NCBI RefSeq assembly: GCF_020782245.1
Contig: NZ_JAJGNP010000008.1
Coordinates: 1-64,000 of the forward strand
Length of the DNA stretch: 64,000 bases
Direction: 5' to 3'
Source of the DNA: Sphingobium soli
GTDB lineage: Bacteria; Pseudomonadota; Alphaproteobacteria; Sphingomonadales; Sphingomonadaceae
The notes below the pieces were generated by a model. It was not told the DNA's origin. It saw nothing but the letters and a program-made list of their open reading frames with translations, and ran no database searches. The position numbers and the translations under genes are program-made. Shown here in pieces: positions 63,439 to 64,000 of the stretch (the first letter of the stretch is position 1; the number at the start of each line of letters is the position of its first letter).

Positions 63439-64000
63439 CTATTTCTTCACCCTGACGGCATAGACCTGGTTGCTGCCGTCCATGTTGGAGCGGAAGATCA
63501 TCCATGCGCCATCGGGCGTGAAGGTGATATTGGGTTCCAACCGATAGTCATGGCGCGCCATATCGACGATCTTTTCCGCGTCGAACGTGCCGGGCGCGAC
63601 GAGATCGGCCGCATTGTCGGCATGAATGCCCGCCACGTCGGGAATGTCTTTGGGTGTGAAGAGATAGAGATATTTTCCGTCGGGCGCATGGGCGACCATT
63701 TCGCTGTCACCGCCATCGCCGGAGAAATGTTGCAGATCGGGCGCCTGATTATAATGGACCGACCACATATTGCGGTCGACATGATACCAGCGGCGATGGC
63801 CGGTCGCGAGTTCATAGCCCGCGAGCCAGAACACCTCCCCGCGCGGCGTCTGCAGATCGTACCAGATCCATTTTCCGTCCGGCGAGAAAAATTCGTGGCC
63901 GGCGATTTCCATGTTCATGAAACGTTTGTGGACAAGTTGCTTGCCCGTGCCATCGGTGCGGATGGTCCAGATGCGATCGACCTTGTGCCAGGGACCTTCG
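63439..64000 (-). CDS. ogl: Oligogalacturonate lyase (PL22), C-terminal part; runs off the window
   Basis: The last ~187 codons of a propeller-type oligogalacturonate lyase, which cleaves short galacturonides in the cytoplasm. Recognisable segments are VDRIWTIRTDGTGKQLVHKR, MEIAGHEFFSPDGKWIWYDLQ, EVFWLAGYELATGHRRWYHV, WSVHYNQAPDLQHFSGDGGD and NITFTPDGAWMIFRSNMDGS, with His-containing GHEF and HYNQ motifs of the Mn-binding family. The frame is open through position 64000, so the start lies outside. It is the second pectin-related locus of the window. No signal peptide can be judged. Confidence 0.88.
   Translation of the reverse strand, partial: EGPWHKVDRIWTIRTDGTGKQLVHKRFMNMEIAGHEFFSPDGKWIWYDLQTPRGEVFWLAGYELATGHRRWYHVDRNMWSVHYNQAPDLQHFSGDGGDSEMVAHAPDGKYLYLFTPKDIPDVAGIHADNAADLVAPGTFDAEKIVDMARHDYRLEPNITFTPDGAWMIFRSNMDGSNQVYAVRVKK

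Noticed and set aside
1..64000. CRISPR arrays, tRNA/rRNA genes, intact insertion sequences, prophage
   Set aside because: No regularly spaced repeats, tRNA cloverleaf sequence, transposase or phage structural gene was recognised on either strand.

Overview
The window looks like a chromosomal segment of a Sphingomonadales/Caulobacterales-type alphaproteobacterium (Sphingomonas or Sphingobium-like). The basis is a GC-rich sequence, three large TonB-dependent receptors, a receptor/SapC/cupin/tryptophan-halogenase cassette, split three-gene transhydrogenase genes (pntA1-pntA2-pntB), and dense carbohydrate-active genes with GGGGAGG-type ribosome sites. I see no rRNA, tRNA, CRISPR array, intact transposon or replication origin. 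The species call is an inference from gene content only.

Layout. (1) 0-6.7 kb is a pectin island: a broken duplicate of a pectate-lyase-like gene, a TonB-dependent receptor, and a ~1010-residue double beta-helix/beta-propeller protein. The receptor and the long protein share a 23-bp upstream motif. (2) 6.7-12.2 kb is aldose/gluconate metabolism: gluconate kinase, FCD-type GntR regulator, GntP permease, a small LuxR-type regulator, a Tat-exported glucose-fructose-oxidoreductase-like enzyme and an exported SMP-30 lactonase. (3) 12.3-33.6 kb is a hemicellulose island: GH43-GH43-GH27 operon, an antiporter, a CE20-like esterase, the SapC/cupin/receptor/halogenase cassette, GH9, GH3 and an exported alpha/beta hydrolase. 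Five copies of a GCGC-centred palindrome resembling XylR (LacI-family) 'xyl boxes' sit upstream of these units, which suggests one regulon controlled by a regulator outside the window.

(4) 34.3-57.6 kb reads as a peptidoglycan-salvage region. A leftward operon encodes an amino-sugar kinase, D-lactate dehydrogenase, NagA and a SIS-type glucosamine-6-phosphate deaminase. A divergent operon encodes MurQ, a GntR/UTRA regulator, an AmpG-like permease and a PBP-fold serine hydrolase. Further on lie DacB-type D,D-carboxypeptidase, a penicillin-acylase-family enzyme, a third TonB-dependent receptor, an N-acyl-D-amino-acid deacylase, and a LysR-DgcN-DgcA-glutamate symporter set for D-glutamate. Together they could take MurNAc, GlcNAc, D-lactate and D-Glu from wall fragments to central metabolism. 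A decayed RelE/ParE toxin-antitoxin pair lies inside this region.

(5) 57.6-64 kb holds pntB-pntA2-pntA1, a short-chain dehydrogenase and a thiolase (acyl-CoA metabolism) with a divergent TetR regulator, and at the right edge the C-terminal part of an oligogalacturonate lyase, a second link to pectin use.
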